Shown one piece after another: positions 5,556-6,735 of a stretch of 6,735 nt of DNA. The translations under genes and the position numbers were made by a program. Source of the DNA: an uncultured Acetobacteraceae bacterium (GTDB lineage Bacteria > Pseudomonadota > Alphaproteobacteria > Acetobacterales > Acetobacteraceae); assembly GCA_903839965.1 (NCBI GenBank), contig CAIMEK010000381.1:1-6735 (forward strand). Reading direction: 5' to 3'. Each line of letters begins with the position of its first letter. Position 1 is the stretch's first letter. Under the pieces are notes generated by a model. The model worked only from the letters and a program-made list of their open reading frames with translations, made no database searches and was not told where the DNA came from.

Positions 5556-5653
5556 CGGTCGTCCCTTCCTCGTTTGCCGGTCTGTTGCCGGCACGCGTCA
5601 ACTACCTCGGCTTGCCTTCGTATCGGCCGGCCTGCGGATCAGTGTGGCACGGA
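5556..5653 (-). other. Intergenic spacer between the SDR and binding-protein genes
   Basis: This 98-nt gap is the only one within the operon. Apart from the ribosome binding site it holds a TTGACG (5595-5600) that could be a -35 element, but no convincing -10 follows at 16-18 nt. A small 5-bp stem (5576-5580 with 5588-5592) is also present. The 8-nt sequence CGGATCAG occurs twice, at 5635-5642 and 5650-5657, the second overlapping the SDR stop. No clear promoter or terminator is seen, so the genes are probably co-transcribed. Confidence 0.4.
5562..5570 (-). promoter_or_regulatory. Ribosome binding site of the solute-binding protein
   Basis: AGGAAGGGA on the minus strand lies 6 nt before the ATG at 5553-5555. 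Together with the signal peptide it fixes that start. It is the strongest-looking site among the transporter genes, in line with high expression of the binding protein. Confidence 0.75.
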
Positions 5654-6394
5654 TCAGCTTGCGACGTAGCCCCCGTCCACGGGAATCGTGACGCCGTTGA
5701 TCAGCGCCGAGGCGGGTGAGGCGAGGAACAGCGCCGTGCCGGCCAGTTCCTCCGGTTCCGACCAGCGACCCGTCGGCAGCCGCGCCATGACCTTGGCGTT
5801 GAAGGCCGCTTCCTCGCGGCCGCGGCGGCTGATGGGGGTGTTGATCCAGCCCGGCGCGATGGCGTTCACCCGGATGCCGTCCTCGGCATAGGCCAGCGCC
5901 TGCGAGCGGGTCAGCCCGATGATGGCGGTCTTGGCCGAGGCGTAGGCCGGGATCATCGCCGCGCCGAAATAGGAATACATCGAGCCGATATTGATGATGC
6001 AGCCCGGCCGCGCCTTCAGCTTGTCGCGGAAGGCGTTCGCCAGCCGCAGCGCGCCCACCAGGTGGATGTCGAGCACGTCCTTGAAGGTGTCGACCTTGTG
6101 CTCCTCGAAGCGCTGCAGGCGTCCGGCGCAATGGATCAGCACGTCGCAGCGCGGCACCGCCGCCGCCGCGGCGGCCACCGCCGCGTCGTCGCGCACGTCG
6201 AGCTTCAGGTAGTCGATGCCGGCCGGCAACGGGGCGGACGGCTCGACCAGGTCGGTGATGGTGACGGTGGCGCCATGCGCGACAAAGGCGCGCGCAAAGG
6301 CGCCGCCGATGCCGCCGGACCCGCCGGTGATGACGGCGTGCTGGCCGCGCACCGAGAAGTCGGGCATGGCCTTGTGGGGATCGGTTTCGCTCAT
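5654..6394 (-). CDS. Short-chain dehydrogenase/reductase (SDR), probable sugar or polyol dehydrogenase
   Basis: This 246-residue protein is a classical SDR, a cytoplasmic NAD(P)-dependent oxidoreductase. The cofactor motif TGGSGGIG is at 23-30. Asp48 at the end of strand 2 suggests NAD(H), and LDVRD at 65-69 contacts the adenine. The catalytic residues are Ser138 (NIGS), Tyr151 and Lys155 (YASAK). PGWINTP (181-187) and the C-terminal GVTIPVDGGY are typical. Two usual Asn positions differ: the NNAG motif reads HCAG (88-91), and the helix-4 Asn of the tetrad appears to be His111 (DIHLVG). The start has GGAGGA at 6401-6406 and overlaps the aldolase stop as ATGA. In the operon it probably oxidises the imported sugar or polyol or an intermediate. 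Sorbitol-, gluconate- or aldonate-type dehydrogenases are all possible. Confidence 0.9.
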   Translation of the reverse strand: MSETDPHKAMPDFSVRGQHAVITGGSGGIGGAFARAFVAHGATVTITDLVEPSAPLPAGIDYLKLDVRDDAAVAAAAAAVPRCDVLIHCAGRLQRFEEHKVDTFKDVLDIHLVGALRLANAFRDKLKARPGCIINIGSMYSYFGAAMIPAYASAKTAIIGLTRSQALAYAEDGIRVNAIAPGWINTPISRRGREEAAFNAKVMARLPTGRWSEPEELAGTALFLASPASALINGVTIPVDGGYVAS

Positions 6395-6735
6395 TGGCGT
6401 TCCTCCATTGCAGCAAGCGCGGGAACCGCGGCGGCGAATTCGCCCTCGCGATCGATCCCGCGCAGATCGGCATAGTCGCAGTGCCAGGGCCGCGCCTCGG
6501 CGGCGGTCAGCGCCGCCAGGTCGCGCATGTAGGGCACGCCCGAGGCGCGCAGGGCGGCCCGGCAGGCATCGAGGTCGGGGAAGCCCGCCATGGCGTCCGC
6601 CCAGATCGCGCGGCCGGCCAGGAAGCCGTTGGCGCCGGCCCGGTAGGCGAAGCGCAGCACGCGGCGGAATTGCGGCTTCTCGGCGCCGGCGGACAGCATT
6701 ACCCAGGGCAGGCCGCCGGCGGCACGGCCAAGCTC
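6391..6735 (-). CDS. LacD/YihT-type class I aldolase, C-terminal part (5' end outside window)
   Basis: The last 114 codons are visible, with TGA at 6391-6393. PWVMLSAG, then about 20 residues later AGANGFLAGRAIW, matches what I recall of the C-terminal phosphate-binding part of the LacD-like class I aldolase family. That family includes tagatose-1,6-bisphosphate aldolase (LacD: PWVVLSAG, GRATW) and sulfofructose-phosphate aldolase (YihT: AGASGFLAGRAVW). These (beta/alpha)8 enzymes use a Schiff-base lysine that would lie upstream of the window, so activity cannot be checked. After the usual end of the family fold there is a tail of about 30 residues (from PWHCDYADL) that I do not recognise. 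It is the most upstream gene seen in the operon and overlaps the SDR start by 4 nt. It suggests cleavage of a keto-sugar phosphate or related sugar into three-carbon units. Confidence 0.72.
   Translation of the reverse strand, partial: ELGRAAGGLPWVMLSAGAEKPQFRRVLRFAYRAGANGFLAGRAIWADAMAGFPDLDACRAALRASGVPYMRDLAALTAAEARPWHCDYADLRGIDREGEFAAAVPALAAMEERQ

Noticed and set aside
5635..5657. Direct repeat CGGATCAG, 15 nt apart, as a regulator site or recombination scar
   Set aside because: Only 8 nt, one copy overlaps the SDR stop, and there is no symmetry or associated promoter; it is compatible with chance.
4137..5669. 510-codon open frame on the + strand opposite the binding protein
   Set aside because: The composition is an Arg/His/Gln/Gly-rich shadow typical of GC-rich DNA. 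The minus strand carries a clear secreted binding protein with a ribosome binding site.
6391..6735. Firm call as sulfofructose-phosphate aldolase (sulfoglycolysis)
   Set aside because: Only the generic phosphate-binding end of the family is visible, and no other sulfoglycolysis gene is in the window.

Overview
The window is very GC-rich DNA, densely packed with genes whose other frames are open too. The base composition, the family types and the operon style suggest an alphaproteobacterium, possibly a member of the Rhodospirillales or Acetobacteraceae. That assignment is an inference, because no rRNA or other taxonomic marker is present. The window holds two unrelated functional blocks that meet tail to tail near position 1568.

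Block 1 (1-1566) is a nitric-oxide / nitrosative-stress module. It has the 3' end of a hybrid-cluster protein gene (hcp, + strand). A hairpin-rich convergent intergenic region follows, then ric/ytfE/scdA (di-iron Fe-S cluster repair protein, - strand, complete ligand set). Last is a divergently transcribed Rrf2-family regulator of NsrR type (+ strand, cysteine cluster plus Asp8). The 147-bp divergent region between ric and the regulator carries two 17-bp palindromes, TGGTATTGgCAATACCA (perfect) and TGGTATCGtCAATACCA (one mismatch). They are well placed to be the regulator's operators and would allow control of both ric and nsrR.

Block 2 (1570-6735, all - strand) is a carbohydrate or polyol uptake and catabolism operon. 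In transcription order it runs: LacD/YihT-type class I aldolase (5' end outside the window), a short-chain dehydrogenase (SDR), a periplasmic solute-binding protein, a MalF-like permease, a MalG-like permease, and a zinc-dependent medium-chain alcohol dehydrogenase. Four of the five junctions overlap (4, 26, 7 and 3 nt), and only the SDR/binding-protein junction has a gap (98 nt). No ABC ATPase gene is in the window, so the transporter is incomplete as seen. A 10-bp-stem hairpin lies just after the binding-protein stop codon, where it could set the usual excess of binding protein over permease.

The likely logic of block 2 is import of a sugar, polyol or sugar acid, one or two NAD(P)-linked oxidations (SDR, Zn-MDR), and an aldol cleavage. 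The substrate cannot be fixed from the sequence. No mobile elements, CRISPR arrays, tRNAs or rRNAs were seen. No stretch over 300 bp lacks a gene; the gaps are 138-312, 991-1137 and 5556-5653. I found no unmistakable new molecular system. The best leads are the unusual operator palindromes and the uncharacterised aldolase/SDR/MDR/ABC gene set.
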